Assembly (NCBI RefSeq): GCF_005876955.1
Contig: NZ_SSCL01000003.1
Span: 310,001 to 374,000 of the forward strand
Source: Sinomonas gamaensis
Lineage (GTDB): Bacteria > Actinomycetota > Actinomycetes > Actinomycetales > Micrococcaceae
Reading direction: 5' to 3'
Length of the DNA stretch: 64,000 bases
The notes under the pieces were generated by a model that was given only the letters and a program-made list of their open reading frames with translations, searched no databases and was not told the DNA's origin. Position 1 is the first letter of the stretch; every line of letters starts with the position of its first letter. Positions 33,403 through 43,606 of this stretch are shown in pieces. Made by a program: the position numbers and the translations under genes.

Positions 33403-33939
33403 TTACTTACCAGCCTTCCCGACCTTGCGGCGGACAACTTCGCCGGCGTAACGGATGCCCTTGCCCTTGTAGGGATCAGGCTTGCGCAGCTTGCGGATGT
33501 TGGCAGCCACCTCGCCGACACGCTGCTTGTCGATGCCGGACACGGTGAACTTGGTGGGGTTCTCCACCGTGAACGCGATGCCCTCCGGAGCGGTGACGGT
33601 CACCGGGTGGGAGAAGCCGAGCGCGAACTCGAGGTCCGAGCCCTTGGCCTGCACGCGGTAACCCGTGCCGACGATCTCGAGCTTCTTCTCGTAGCCCTTG
33701 GTGACGCCCTCGATCATGTTGGCGAGGAGCGTGCGGGTGAGACCGTGCAGCGAACGCGCGATGCGCTCGTCGTTCGGGCGGGTCACCGAGAGGGTGCTGT
33801 CCTCGAGGTTGACCTCGATCGGGCTCGCCACGGTGTGTGTGAGCTCGCCCTTGCCACCCTTGACGGTGACGACAGAGCCGTCGATCGTGATCTCGACGCC
33901 GGACGGGACGGTGATGGGGAGACGTCCAATGCGGGACAT
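33403..33939 (-). CDS. rplF: Ribosomal protein uL6
   Basis: 178 residues, two-domain L6: starts [12 protein letters not shown] and ends with the [19 protein letters not shown] signature. AAGGAAGGAAGA precedes the start. Confidence 0.97.
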   Translation of the reverse strand: MSRIGRLPITVPSGVEITIDGSVVTVKGGKGELTHTVASPIEVNLEDSTLSVTRPNDERIARSLHGLTRTLLANMIEGVTKGYEKKLEIVGTGYRVQAKGSDLEFALGFSHPVTVTAPEGIAFTVENPTKFTVSGIDKQRVGEVAANIRKLRKPDPYKGKGIRYAGEVVRRKVGKAGK

Positions 33940-33958
33940 ATCTTCTTCCTTCCTTCCC

Positions 33959-34357
33959 TTACCAGACGTACGCGAGGACTTCGCCGCCCACGCCCTTCTT
34001 GGCAGCCTGACGGTCGGTCAGGAGCCCAGAAGAGGTGGACAGGATGGCGATGCCGAGGCCGCCCAGCACGTGCGGGAGGTTCGTGGACTTCGCGTACACG
34101 CGGAGACCCGGCTTGGAGATGCGGCGGACGCCCGCGATGGAGCGCTCACGGTTCGGACCGAACTTGAGCGTCAGGGTCAGCTTCTTGCCGACCTCGGCGT
34201 CCTCTTCCTTCCAGCCGGCGATGAAGCCCTCGGCCTTGAGGATGTCGGCAACTCGGACCTTGAGCTTCGACGAAGGCATAGCAACCTCGTCGTGGTAGGC
34301 CGAGTTGGCGTTGCGCAGACGGGTAAGCATGTCTGCGACGGGATCAGTCATAGTCAT
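33959..34357 (-). CDS. rpsH: Ribosomal protein uS8
   Basis: 132 residues, [20 protein letters not shown] to the C-terminal GGEVLAYVW. 16S rRNA central-domain binder. In many bacteria rpsN lies just upstream, but only 75 bp separate this gene from rplE, so rpsN is encoded elsewhere. Confidence 0.97.
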   Translation of the reverse strand: MTMTDPVADMLTRLRNANSAYHDEVAMPSSKLKVRVADILKAEGFIAGWKEEDAEVGKKLTLTLKFGPNRERSIAGVRRISKPGLRVYAKSTNLPHVLGGLGIAILSTSSGLLTDRQAAKKGVGGEVLAYVW

Positions 34358-34432
34358 GTGGGCTCGTGCCCTTCCTCATGACGGTTTCCACTCGAACCCC
34401 GAAGGACCCGAGCGGACCTGTCATGTAGTGAT

Positions 34433-35011
34433 TCAGTCTTCGTTCTTGAACGGGAAGCCAAGCGCCTTGAGCAGCGCGCGACCCTCGTCGTCGGTCTTGG
34501 CGGTCGTGACGACCGTGATGTCCATGCCGCGGAGGCGATCGATCTTGTCCTGGTCGATCTCGTGGAACATCACCTGCTCGGTGAGGCCGAACGTGTAGTT
34601 GCCGTTGCCGTCGAACTGCTTGCCGCTGAGGCCGCGGAAGTCGCGGATACGCGGAAGAGCAAGGGTCACGAGGCGGTCCACGAACTCCCACATGCGGTCG
34701 CCGCGAAGCGTCGCGAAGGCGCCGATCGGCATGCCCTCACGGAGCTTGAACTGGGCGATCGACTTGCGGGCCTTGGTGACCTGCGGCTTCTGGCCCGTAA
34801 TGAGGGTCAGGTCGCGCACAGCGCCCTCGATCAGCTTCGAGTCCTTCGCGGCGTCGCCGACGCCCATGTTCACGACAACCTTGACCAGGCGCGGGACCTG
34901 GTTCACGTTGACGTACTTGAACTCGTCCTGGAGGGCACCCTTGATGGTGTCCGCGTACTTCGCCTTGAGACGGGGCACGATCTTGACCGGAGTCTCGACA
35001 GTCTCAGTCAT
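34433..35011 (-). CDS. rplE: Ribosomal protein uL5
   Basis: 192 residues; 5S rRNA-binding central-protuberance protein. [36 protein letters not shown] and [19 protein letters not shown] are diagnostic. It overlaps the rplX stop by one base. Confidence 0.97.
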   Translation of the reverse strand: MTETVETPVKIVPRLKAKYADTIKGALQDEFKYVNVNQVPRLVKVVVNMGVGDAAKDSKLIEGAVRDLTLITGQKPQVTKARKSIAQFKLREGMPIGAFATLRGDRMWEFVDRLVTLALPRIRDFRGLSGKQFDGNGNYTFGLTEQVMFHEIDQDKIDRLRGMDITVVTTAKTDDEGRALLKALGFPFKNED

Positions 35012-35373
35012 CAGATGTCCTTCCCAGTGGCCTTGGAGTAGCGGATGCGGACCGTCTTCTGGCGGCCGTCCTTCTCCACGGTCTCGACGCGGAAGCCGAC
35101 CTTCGTGGGCTTCTTGGTCTCGGGGTCAACGAGGGCCACGTTCGAGACGTGGATCGGAGCCTCGACCTGCTCGATGCCGCCGGTCTTCGTGCCGCGCTGC
35201 GACTGGCCGACCTTGGTGTGCTTGGTGACGCGGTTGATGCCCTCGACGAGCACGCGGCTCGTTGCGGGGAACACCTTCAGGACCTTGCCCTGCTTGCCCT
35301 TGTCACCGCCCTTTTCCTGCTTGGTGCCGGTGATGACCTGGACCAGGTCGCCCTTCTTGATCTTTGCGCCCAT
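35011..35373 (-). CDS. rplX: Ribosomal protein uL24
   Basis: 120 residues: KOW-type start [20 protein letters not shown] and core [14 protein letters not shown]. It assists early 50S assembly. It sits 3 bp behind rplN. Confidence 0.96.
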   Translation of the reverse strand: MGAKIKKGDLVQVITGTKQEKGGDKGKQGKVLKVFPATSRVLVEGINRVTKHTKVGQSQRGTKTGGIEQVEAPIHVSNVALVDPETKKPTKVGFRVETVEKDGRQKTVRIRYSKATGKDI

Positions 35374-35376
35374 GAG

Positions 35377-35745
35377 TCAGAGCACCTCCGGAGCCAGCGA
35401 GACGATCTTCATGAACTTCTTGTCGCGCAGCTCGCGGCCGACCGGGCCGAAGATACGCGTACCACGGGGGTCGCCGTCGTTCTTGAGGATGACTGCAGCG
35501 TTCTCGTCGAACTTGATGTAGGAGCCGTCCGCGCGGCGGCGCTCCTTCTTGGTGCGGACGATGACGGCCTTGACCACGTCGCCCTTCTTGACGTTCCCGC
35601 CAGGGATCGCGTCCTTGACGGTGGCGACGATAACGTCGCCGATACCTGCGTAGCGGCGGCCAGATCCACCGAGAACGCGGATGGTGAGGATTTCCTTCGC
35701 ACCCGTGTTGTCGGCGACCTTGAGCCGCGACTCCTGCTGAATCAC
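35377..35745 (-). CDS. rplN: Ribosomal protein uL14
   Basis: 122 residues, [17 protein letters not shown] to [16 protein letters not shown] start with AAGGAG upstream. First gene of the spc block, which here is separated from rpsQ by 511 bp and probably has its own promoter. Confidence 0.98.
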   Translation of the reverse strand: MIQQESRLKVADNTGAKEILTIRVLGGSGRRYAGIGDVIVATVKDAIPGGNVKKGDVVKAVIVRTKKERRRADGSYIKFDENAAVILKNDGDPRGTRIFGPVGRELRDKKFMKIVSLAPEVL

Positions 35746-36016
35746 TTCTACTCCTTACGTCACGCTGGTTCTCAGATCGCGGTCTTGCTGCGCCGAGCCT
35801 TGCGGAACGGATTGTCGGGGTGTCTCTCGATCCGCCTGGATGTGGCCAGAACGGACCTGAACCGCCGTGCCAGAGGCAATTGACCCCTTCCCGGCAAGGC
35901 CCGCGCGCGGGCGCGCAGAAGGGCATTATGCGGTGGCACGATTGTTCACGAGGTACTGCACGCCTGCTTGACGCCCCCTCGGGAGGGCACGCCGAATGCA
36001 GTCGTACAAGCTCAAT

Positions 36017-36025
36017 ATCGTAGCA
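36017..36025 (-). promoter_or_regulatory. Extended -10 candidate for rplN/spc transcription
   Basis: - strand TGCTACGAT, an extended -10 (TG, one base, TACGAT), 272-280 bp upstream of rplN. No good -35 lies at 16-18 bp. The same TGC-TAnnAT form recurs ahead of rpsL and rpoB. The rest of the 35746-36256 gap holds a long GC-rich leader, the inverted repeat at 36081-36192 and the rpsQ terminator; no gene was seen. Confidence 0.45.
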
Positions 36026-36080
36026 CGAAAGGCGAACCCTCTTGACATCGGGGGTTCCGCTGTCGTCCCCTCCCCCACCA

Positions 36081-36192
36081 ACTCGGGTACGCCAACTCTC
36101 CCCCTCCGGCGTCTCGGGTGCACCAACTGATCCTGGAGCGGCACTAGCCGCACCCGAAACGGAGGAGGAGAGCGTTAGCCGCACCCGAAACG
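36081..36192. repeat. Imperfect long inverted repeat built of paired direct repeats
   Basis: Left half: ACTCGGGTACGCCAACT (36081-36097) and TCTCGGGTGCACCAACT (36112-36128), 14 of 17 identical. Right half: two exact copies of TAGCCGCACCCGAAACG (36145-36161 and 36176-36192), in inverse orientation. The arms 36083-36122 and 36150-36188 pair over nearly their whole length (for example CTCTCC-CCTCC with GGAGGAGGAGAG). It lies in the 511-bp gap between rpsQ and rplN. Confidence 0.65.
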
Positions 36193-36197
36193 CCGAA

Positions 36198-36229
36198 GCG
36201 GCCCGCCCCTCACATGAGGGACGGGCCGC
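36198..36229 (-). terminator. Terminator after rpsQ (end of S10 operon)
   Basis: GCGGCCCGCCCCTCA (36198-36212) and TGAGGGACGGGCCGC (36215-36229) pair, with one G-U wobble in the - strand RNA, 28 bp past the rpsQ stop. Confidence 0.7.
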
Positions 36230-36256
36230 CTTCGAATCGGGTGGAACCCGAAGGGC

Positions 36257-36559
36257 CTACTTGGCCTTCTCGAGGATCTCCACGAGGCGCCACCGCTTGG
36301 TGGCGGACAGCGGGCGGGTCTCGGCGATGAGAACGAGGTCGCCGATGCCGGCGGTGTTGTTCTCGTCGTGAGCCTTGCGCTTCTCGGTGCGGCGGATGAC
36401 CTTGCCGTAGAGCGAGTGCTTCACGCGGTCCTCGACCTCGACGACGATCGTCTTGTCCATCTTGTCGGACACGACGTAGCCACGGGCCGTCTTCCGGTGG
36501 CCGCGCTTCTCGGCAGCCGCGGCGGCGTTCTCCGTCACGTTGTTCTCCTGCTCGCTCAC
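36257..36559 (-). CDS. rpsQ: Ribosomal protein uS17
   Basis: 100 residues, GTG start in a GTGA overlap with rpmC. The first 17 residues are an acidic/Ala extension, then the S17 core [20 protein letters not shown] and [18 protein letters not shown]. Last gene of the S10 operon before the terminator. Confidence 0.96.
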   Translation of the reverse strand: MSEQENNVTENAAAAAEKRGHRKTARGYVVSDKMDKTIVVEVEDRVKHSLYGKVIRRTEKRKAHDENNTAGIGDLVLIAETRPLSATKRWRLVEILEKAK

Positions 36560-36894
36560 TTGGCGTCCTCCTCGGTCTCAGCCGGCGCCTCGGGGGCCTC
36601 CGACTCAGCCTTGGCGGCCTTCTTGGACTTCTTGGCGTCCTTCGTCTCCGCGACAGCAGCGACGGGCTCGACACGGATGCCGAGCTCGCGCTCACGGAGG
36701 ACCGTGTAGATGCGGGCGATGTCCTTCTTCACGGACCGAAGCCGGCCGTGGTTCTCAAGCTGGCCCGTTGCCGACTGGAAGCGGAGGTTGAACAGCTCTT
36801 CCTTCGCCTTCTTGAGCTCCTCGAGGAGGCGCTCGCTATCCAGCTCGTCGAGCTTCTCAGCGGTCAGGTCCTTCGAACCGACTGCCATTCTCAT
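36556..36894 (-). CDS. rpmC: Ribosomal protein uL29 with acidic/Lys tail
   Basis: 112 residues against the usual 60-80. The core [20 protein letters not shown] and [19 protein letters not shown] is standard. The last 35-40 residues are Lys/Ala then Glu/Ala/Pro-rich (ending PAETEEDAK), resembling the L17 tail. L29 lies at the tunnel exit where chaperones and SRP dock. Confidence 0.96.
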   Translation of the reverse strand: MRMAVGSKDLTAEKLDELDSERLLEELKKAKEELFNLRFQSATGQLENHGRLRSVKKDIARIYTVLRERELGIRVEPVAAVAETKDAKKSKKAAKAESEAPEAPAETEEDAK

Positions 36895-37307
36895 TCACCA
36901 CCTTCGCGACGCACGATGCGCGCCTTCAACGGGAGCTTGTGCATCGCGAGGCGAAGAGCCTCACGCGCCACTTCTTCGTTCACACCGGCGAGCTCGAAGA
37001 GAACCCGGCCCGGCTTCACGTTGGCGACCCACCACTCCGGCGAACCCTTACCGGAACCCATGCGAGTTTCGGCCGGCTTCTTCGTGAGCGGGCGGTCCGG
37101 ATAGATGTTGATCCAGACCTTGCCGCCACGCTTGATGTAGCGGGTCATGGCGATACGGGCCGCCTCGATCTGGCGGTTGGTCACGTACGCCGGCGAGAGG
37201 GCCTGGATGCCGTACTCGCCGAAGCTGACCTTCGTGCCGCCGGTTGCAGCGCCGGAACGACCCGGGTGGTGCTGCTTGCGGTGCTTCACACGACGGGGAA
37301 TAAGCAT
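36891..37307 (-). CDS. rplP: Ribosomal protein uL16
   Basis: 138 residues: [17 protein letters not shown] and the [19 protein letters not shown] stretch near the peptidyl-transferase and A-site region. It abuts rpsC and overlaps rpmC by 4 bp. Confidence 0.98.
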   Translation of the reverse strand: MLIPRRVKHRKQHHPGRSGAATGGTKVSFGEYGIQALSPAYVTNRQIEAARIAMTRYIKRGGKVWINIYPDRPLTKKPAETRMGSGKGSPEWWVANVKPGRVLFELAGVNEEVAREALRLAMHKLPLKARIVRREGGE

Positions 37308-38132
37308 TTAAGCCTCTCCTCCTTCCGCTGCCGGAGCAGCCTCGGCGGCCGGGGCCTCAGTTGCCTCGGGAGCGGCACCCTGCGGCTGGCGGTCGCCAGA
37401 CGGACGACGACGGCGCTCGCCACCGGGGCGACCCGGACGGTCACCGCGGCCGCGGCCCGACGGAGCAGCGGCAGCCTGGGCGGCCAGCTCCTTGGACGTC
37501 ACGTCGCCCTTGTAGATCCAGACCTTCACGCCGATGCGGCCGAAGGTCGTCTTGGCCTCGTAGAAGCCGTAGTCGATGTTCGCGCGGAGGGTGTGCAGCG
37601 GCACGCGGCCCTCACGGTAGAACTCCGAGCGGGACATCTCGGCGCCGCCGAGACGGCCCGAGCAGGCCACGCGGATACCCTTGGCACCGGCGCGCTGCGC
37701 CGACTGCATGGCCTTCTTCATGGCACGGCGGAACGCGACGCGGCTCGAAAGCTGCTCCGCGATGCCCTGGGCCACGAGCTGAGCCTCGATCTCGGGGTTC
37801 TTGACCTCGAGGATGTTCAGCTGGACCTGCTTCCCGGTGAGCTTCTCGAGCTCGCCGCGGATGCGGTCGGCCTCGGCACCACGGCGGCCGATCACGATGC
37901 CCGGGCGGGCCGTGTGGATGTCCACGCGGACGCGGTCACGGGTGCGCTCGATCTCGACGCGGGCGATGCCTGCGCGCTCCATGCCGTTGGTCATGAGCTT
38001 GCGGATCTGGACGTCCTCGCGGACGAAGTCCTTGTAGCGCTGACCCGGCTTGTTGCTGTCGGCAAACCAGTGCGAGACGTGGTCGGTGGTGATGCCGAGT
38101 CGGAACCCGTGCGGGTTGACCTTCTGTCCCAT
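37308..38132 (-). CDS. rpsC: Ribosomal protein uS3 with Arg/Gly- then Ala/Glu-rich tail
   Basis: 274 residues; the core, with its KH domain ([19 protein letters not shown]), ends near residue 215. The C-terminal tail has an Arg/Gly/Pro block ([20 protein letters not shown]) then an Ala/Glu/Pro block. S3 forms the mRNA entry site together with S4 and S5, and S5 carries a matching Arg/Gly extension here. Confidence 0.97.
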   Translation of the reverse strand: MGQKVNPHGFRLGITTDHVSHWFADSNKPGQRYKDFVREDVQIRKLMTNGMERAGIARVEIERTRDRVRVDIHTARPGIVIGRRGAEADRIRGELEKLTGKQVQLNILEVKNPEIEAQLVAQGIAEQLSSRVAFRRAMKKAMQSAQRAGAKGIRVACSGRLGGAEMSRSEFYREGRVPLHTLRANIDYGFYEAKTTFGRIGVKVWIYKGDVTSKELAAQAAAAPSGRGRGDRPGRPGGERRRRPSGDRQPQGAAPEATEAPAAEAAPAAEGGEA

Positions 38133-38498
38133 TTAGCGGGCCTCCTCGTTCTCCGGGGTCGCCACGACCACAGTGATGTGGCTGGTGCGCTTCTTGATGC
38201 GGTACGCGCGGCCCTGGGCACGCGGCTGGAACCGCTTCATGGTCGGACCCTCGTCGACGAACGCCTCGCTGATGTAGAGGTCGCTCTCGTCGAACGGCAG
38301 ACCATCGCGGTCGGCCAGGACGCGGGCGTTCGCCATCGCGGAGGCGACCACCTTGTAGACCGGCTCCGAAGCCGCCTGCTGGGCGAACTTCAGGATCGCC
38401 AGAGCCTCATTCGCCTGCTTGCCACGAACAAGGTTGACGACGCGCCGGGCCTTCATCGGCGTTACGCGGATATGACGCGCAATTGCCTTGGCTTCCAT
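38133..38498 (-). CDS. rplV: Ribosomal protein uL22
   Basis: 121 residues; its extended hairpin ([18 protein letters not shown]) lines the exit tunnel. No unusual change seen in that loop. It abuts rpsC with no gap. Confidence 0.98.
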   Translation of the reverse strand: MEAKAIARHIRVTPMKARRVVNLVRGKQANEALAILKFAQQAASEPVYKVVASAMANARVLADRDGLPFDESDLYISEAFVDEGPTMKRFQPRAQGRAYRIKKRTSHITVVVATPENEEAR

Positions 38499-38554
38499 TG
38501 CTTTCCTTCTCTTTCTCGAAGTTCAAGCACTGCTTCCTCTGCCATGCGGCAGGG

Positions 38555-38836
38555 TCAGCGGCGCTTGCCCTTCTTGTCGTCCTTCACGTGGCCGCGGAAA
38601 GTCCGCGTCGGGGCGAATTCGCCGAGCTTGTGCCCGACCATCGACTCGGTGATGAAGACCGGTACGTGCTTCCGGCCGTCGTGCACGGCGATCGTGTGCC
38701 CGAGCATGTCGGGGATGATCATCGAGCGGCGGGACCAGGTCTTGATGACGTTCTTGGTGCCCTTATCGTTTTCCCGGGCGACCTTCACGAAGAGGTGCTG
38801 GTCAACGAAAGGACCCTTCTTCAGGCTGCGTGGCAT
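38555..38836 (-). CDS. rpsS: Ribosomal protein uS19
   Basis: 93 residues: [16 protein letters not shown] and [23 protein letters not shown]-type core near the head, contacting S13. It follows rplB by 12 bp. Confidence 0.98.
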   Translation of the reverse strand: MPRSLKKGPFVDQHLFVKVARENDKGTKNVIKTWSRRSMIIPDMLGHTIAVHDGRKHVPVFITESMVGHKLGEFAPTRTFRGHVKDDKKGKRR

Positions 38837-38848
38837 GTGTCCAGGCTC

Positions 38849-39688
<840 letters not shown>

Positions 39689-39718
39689 TTACCTATTCCT
39701 CGTTAAAGTGGTCTCCGC

Positions 39719-40027
39719 TCAGGCGAGCGGACCGCCGAAGATGTCGATCGTGGCGCCGTCCTTGAGAGTGACGATCGCACGCTTGGTTGCCTTGCGCTGG
39801 CCCCAGCCGAAACGGGTCCGCTTGCGCTTGCCCTCGCGGTTGGCCGTGTTCACGGACGCAACCTTGACGGCGAAGATCTGCTCGACCGCGTTCTTGATCT
39901 CGGACTTGTTGGAGCGCGGGTCCACCAGGAAGGTGTACTGCCCCTCGTCGATCAGGCCGTAGCTCTTCTCGGAGACGACCGGAGCGATGATGACGTCGCG
40001 CGGATCCTTGTAGCTCGATGCAGTCAC
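39719..40027 (-). CDS. rplW: Ribosomal protein uL23
   Basis: 102 residues; tunnel-exit protein that docks trigger factor and [23 protein letters not shown] and the [18 protein letters not shown] region are conserved. It overlaps the rplD stop by 4 bp. Confidence 0.97.
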   Translation of the reverse strand: MTASSYKDPRDVIIAPVVSEKSYGLIDEGQYTFLVDPRSNKSEIKNAVEQIFAVKVASVNTANREGKRKRTRFGWGQRKATKRAIVTLKDGATIDIFGGPLA

Positions 40028-40647
40028 TTGGAGGTCTCCTCGTTCTTGGGCGCCCGATCGGCGACGAACGCGTCGAAGGCCGCCTTGGTGAACACCACGT
40101 CGTCGGAGACCAGCACGTCGTAGGTGTTGAGCTGGTCGGCGTAGAGCGCGTGCACCTCGGGGAGGTTGCGGACCGAGAGGGCTGCGTTCTCCTCGGCGCG
40201 CTCGAGGACAACAAGGATGTTCTTGCGGTCGGTGATGGACTTGAGGGTCGCGATCGCGTCCTTCGTGCTCGGCTTCTCGCCCGAGGCGAGGGACTCCACG
40301 ACGTGGATGCGGCCGTTGCGGGCGCGGTCCGAGAGGGCGCCGCGGAGCGCAGCAGCCTTCATCTTCTTGGGGGTCCGCTGCGAGTAGTCACGCGGGGTCG
40401 GACCGTGGACGACGCCACCGCCGGTCATGTGCGGGGCGCGGATCGAGCCCTGGCGTGCGCGGCCGGTGCCCTTCTGCTTGAACGGCTTGCGACCGGCACC
40501 GGAAACCTCGCCGCGGTTCTTCACCTTGTGCGTGCCCTGACGGGCAGCGGCCAGCTGGGCGACGACAACCTGGTGCAGCAGCGGCACGTTGGTCTGGACG
40601 TCGAAGATCTCGGCAGGGAGATCCACGTTCACAGTTGCGTTAGCCAT
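40024..40647 (-). CDS. rplD: Ribosomal protein uL4
   Basis: 207 residues with the tunnel loop [15 protein letters not shown] intact. In some bacteria L4 represses its own operon; no such leader was recognised here. Confidence 0.98.
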   Translation of the reverse strand: MANATVNVDLPAEIFDVQTNVPLLHQVVVAQLAAARQGTHKVKNRGEVSGAGRKPFKQKGTGRARQGSIRAPHMTGGGVVHGPTPRDYSQRTPKKMKAAALRGALSDRARNGRIHVVESLASGEKPSTKDAIATLKSITDRKNILVVLERAEENAALSVRNLPEVHALYADQLNTYDVLVSDDVVFTKAAFDAFVADRAPKNEETSK

Positions 40648-40651
40648 GAGT

Positions 40652-41302
40652 TCAGGCTCCCTTCACAGCGGAACGGACCAGGACGACCGAGCCGCGGGCA
40701 CCCGGGAGGGCGCCCTTGATGAGGAGCAGCGACTTCTCGGCGTCGACAGCGTGGACCGTGAGGTTGAGCGTCGTCTGACGCTCGTTGCCCATGCGGCCAG
40801 CCATGCGGAGGCCCTTGAAGACGCGGCCCGGGGTGGCGCAAGCACCGATGGAACCGGGCTTGCGGTGGTTCTTGTGGGCACCGTGCGAGGCAGAGACGCC
40901 AGCGAAGCCGTGACGCTTCATGACACCGGCGAAGCCCTTGCCCTTGGTCGTGCCGACGACGTCGATCTTCTGGCCGGCGTCGAACTGCTCGACGGAGAGC
41001 TCCTGGCCGAGCGAGTAGGTCTCGGCGTCCGCGGTGCGGACCTCGACGAGGTGACGGCGCGGCGTGACGCCGGCCTTCTCGAAGTGGCCGGCCATCGGCT
41101 TCGTGACCTTGCGGGGGTCGATCTGGCCGTAGCCGATCTGGACGGCGGTGTAGCCGTCGGTCTCAGCGTTGCGCAGCTGGGTCACGACGTTCGTGTCAGC
41201 CTTGACGACAGTGACGGGGATGACGTTGTTGTTCTCGTCCCAGACCTGGGTCATGCCGAGCTTCGTGCCCAGCAGCCCCTTGACGTTGCGGGTTGCGGTC
41301 AT
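40652..41302 (-). CDS. rplC: Ribosomal protein uL3
   Basis: 216 residues: [36 protein letters not shown] and [15 protein letters not shown] are diagnostic. It follows rpsJ by 21 bp and rplD by 4 bp. Confidence 0.98.
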   Translation of the reverse strand: MTATRNVKGLLGTKLGMTQVWDENNNVIPVTVVKADTNVVTQLRNAETDGYTAVQIGYGQIDPRKVTKPMAGHFEKAGVTPRRHLVEVRTADAETYSLGQELSVEQFDAGQKIDVVGTTKGKGFAGVMKRHGFAGVSASHGAHKNHRKPGSIGACATPGRVFKGLRMAGRMGNERQTTLNLTVHAVDAEKSLLLIKGALPGARGSVVLVRSAVKGA

Positions 41303-41323
41303 AGTTCTCTCAGCACCTCCCTA

Positions 41324-41632
41324 CTAGAGCTTGATCTCGATGTTGACGTCCGCCGGCAGGTCGAGGCGCATGAGCGAGTCGACAGCCTTGGGGGTCGGAT
41401 CGATGATGTCGATCAGCCGCTTGTGCGTGCGCATCTCGAAGTGCTCGCGGCTGTCCTTGTACTTGTGAGGAGAACGGATAACGCAGTACACGTTCTTCTC
41501 CGTGGGCAGCGGCACGGGGCCAACCACCGTTGCGCCTGCGCGCGTGACCGTCTCAACGATCTTCCGCGCCGAAGTATCGATGACCTCGTGGTCATACGAC
41601 TTCAGCCGGATGCGGATCTTCTGTCCCGCCAT
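41324..41632 (-). CDS. rpsJ: Ribosomal protein uS10
   Basis: 102 residues from ATG 41632 ([19 protein letters not shown]); the five in-frame codons before it are not part of the family. Also the transcription factor NusE. First gene of the S10 operon. Confidence 0.98.
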   Translation of the reverse strand: MAGQKIRIRLKSYDHEVIDTSARKIVETVTRAGATVVGPVPLPTEKNVYCVIRSPHKYKDSREHFEMRTHKRLIDIIDPTPKAVDSLMRLDLPADVNIEIKL

Positions 41633-41990
41633 ATCCTCAACTCGCATTCAGTCATTCGCACTGTTCGGTTTCAGCTATCCGTGGCTGCCGAAGCATTCAA
41701 GGTCAAGCCACCACAGGCCGCACGGGCTGAATCCGGGAGCCCCCGGGTTCCTCAGCCAGCCGACCATCCGACCCCCGCGGTCGGGCGTGTCGTGATTTGC
41801 ACACGCACGTACCCGTAGCTTCTTTGCGGAGGTGGGTCATATTTGGGCCCCAGCTTGGACCCTGCACCCGGCATTATCCGGATCGGGACGCGAAGGAGCG
41901 CTTGAACAACTCATCTAGTGTGCCAGAGAACGCGGGCGATAGCCAATCGGCCTGTAGCCAAGCCCCGGCGGGCGGGGCGATGATAGGCCC
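41633..41990. promoter_or_regulatory. Divergent leader region between rpsJ and beta-glucosidase
   Basis: 358 bp without a gene. It should hold the S10 promoter: - strand TAGATG at about 41913-41918 is a weak -10. A small hairpin CCGACC/GGTCGG (41768-41784) lies in the presumed rpsJ leader. The beta-glucosidase start at 41991 has no ribosome-binding site, and GATGATAGG lies just upstream, so it may be leaderless. Confidence 0.35.
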
Positions 41991-43424
41991 ATGCCGCGCC
42001 TCGCCGTCGACCGTTTGGCAGCCATGCTGCCCGCGGACTTCATGCTGGGCGTCGCTACCGCGGCCTTCCAGATCGAAGGGGCCGTGGACGACGACGGCCG
42101 GGGCCCCTCAGGCTGGGACGTCTTCGCCGAGCTCGACGGCGCCATCGAGGACGGCGCCTCGCCCGCCGTCGCCGTCGACCATTATCACCGACTCGAGGAG
42201 GATGTCGCCCTCCTCGGGGACCTCGGCGTCGACGCGTACCGGCTCTCGATCTCGTGGCCCCGCGTGCAGCCCGAGGGGCGCGGCCGGTGGAACGAGAAGG
42301 GCTGGGCGTTCTACGACAGGCTCATCGATCTGCTGCTCGAAGCAGGGGTCAGCCCGATGGTGACCCTCTACCACTGGGACACGCCCCTTGCACTCGAGCG
42401 CGAAGGAGGGTGGCTGTCCCGCTCGACCTCCGAAAGGTTCGCCGACTATGCGGCGGAGGCAGGGCGGCGGCTCGGTGACCGTGTGCCGCAGTGGATCACG
42501 CTCAACGAACCCGTCACCGTCACGCTCAACGGGTATGCGCTCGGGCTGCACGCGCCCGGTCGCAAGCTCTTCTATCGGGCACTTCCCGCGGTGCACCACC
42601 AGCTCCTCGCCCACGGGCTTGCCACTCAGGCGCTCAGGGCATCAGGCGCTCGAGGCCAGGTGGGGATCACCAATCTGCACGCGCCCGTCTATCCGAAGTC
42701 CTCACGGCTGCTGGACAGGCTCCACGCCCGCGTCTTCGACACCCTGTTCAACGGCATCTACGCCGACCCCATCCTGCTGGGCCGCTACCCGAAGCTTCCC
42801 TGGCTTGGCCGTGGAAACTTCAAGCCCCTGCGCGCAGTGATCCGCAAAGGCGACCTCGAGGTGATCCACCAGCCGCTCGACTTCTACGGGCTCAACTACT
42901 ACTACCCGGTCAGGATCGGGGCTGGAACGGATCCCGAGAATGAGCTCGCCGGCGAGATCGAGGCCCTCAAGGAGCTCCCCTTCCACCTGGCGGAGTTCCC
43001 CGAGTTCCCCCGGACCGGATTCGGATGGCCCATCGCCCCAGAGCACATCGGCATGCAGCTCGCCGAACTGCACCGCCGCTACGGCGACGCGTTGCCGCCG
43101 ATCTTCGTCACCGAGAACGGCGCGAGCTTCCCGGAGCCCTCCAGCGCGGACGAGCCGATTGACGACCAGGAGCGGATCGACTATCTCGCCTCGCACCTGG
43201 AATCCGCGCTGCTCGCGGTACGGCCAGACGGCCCGGCCAGCGGTGTGAGGCTCGCCGGCTGGTTCGTGTGGACCCTGCTCGACAACTTCGAATGGGCTGC
43301 CGGGCACTCACAGCGCTTCGGGCTCGTCCACGTTGACTTCGACACGCTCGAGCGCACTCCCAAGGCTTCGTTCGAGTGGCTGCGAAGCCTGAACCAGGCC
43401 CGGCGCCGGCAGACCGCAGCGTGA
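41991..43424 (+). CDS. GH1 beta-glucosidase
   Basis: 477 residues, (beta/alpha)8 glycoside hydrolase family 1, retaining mechanism. Substrate-site start DFMLGVATAAFQIEGAVDDDG; acid/base Glu173 in ITLNEPV; nucleophile Glu375 in FVTENG; C-terminal WFVWTLLDNFEWAAGHSQRFG. No signal peptide, so it acts on imported beta-glucosides. No transporter is adjacent; convergent with the small membrane gene 10 bp away. Confidence 0.95.
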   Translation: MPRLAVDRLAAMLPADFMLGVATAAFQIEGAVDDDGRGPSGWDVFAELDGAIEDGASPAVAVDHYHRLEEDVALLGDLGVDAYRLSISWPRVQPEGRGRWNEKGWAFYDRLIDLLLEAGVSPMVTLYHWDTPLALEREGGWLSRSTSERFADYAAEAGRRLGDRVPQWITLNEPVTVTLNGYALGLHAPGRKLFYRALPAVHHQLLAHGLATQALRASGARGQVGITNLHAPVYPKSSRLLDRLHARVFDTLFNGIYADPILLGRYPKLPWLGRGNFKPLRAVIRKGDLEVIHQPLDFYGLNYYYPVRIGAGTDPENELAGEIEALKELPFHLAEFPEFPRTGFGWPIAPEHIGMQLAELHRRYGDALPPIFVTENGASFPEPSSADEPIDDQERIDYLASHLESALLAVRPDGPASGVRLAGWFVWTLLDNFEWAAGHSQRFGLVHVDFDTLERTPKASFEWLRSLNQARRRQTAA

Positions 43425-43434
43425 GGCCGGTGCC

Positions 43435-43560
43435 CTACTCGCCGCGGTTCGCGCGCCGGATGCGCTTGGCGCGCTCGATCTCGTTCTTGAAGTTCTTCCG
43501 TACGTAGAAGTAGCCGGCCACAAGCACGACCACGAGCGCTATCACGATGATCCAGCCCAT
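43435..43560 (-). CDS. 41-residue single-span membrane protein
   Basis: MGWIIVIALVVVLVAGYFYV (one helix) followed by a basic tail RKNFKNEIERAKRIRRANRG and Glu. ATG 43560 has AGAAAGGA upstream; the longer in-frame sequence reads through the stop region of the giant gene. It lies 46 bp downstream of that gene and is probably cotranscribed. Function unknown; positive tail predicted inside. Confidence 0.65.
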   Translation of the reverse strand: MGWIIVIALVVVLVAGYFYVRKNFKNEIERAKRIRRANRGE

Positions 43561-43606
43561 GCCCGGGTCCTTTCTGAAGGAACGCCGGCCACCGGCTCGG
43601 CTCCTC

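Noticed and set aside
36042-36047. TTGACA on the + strand in the rpsQ-rplN gap
   Set aside because: No -10 at a suitable distance and no + strand gene downstream; all neighbouring genes are on the - strand.
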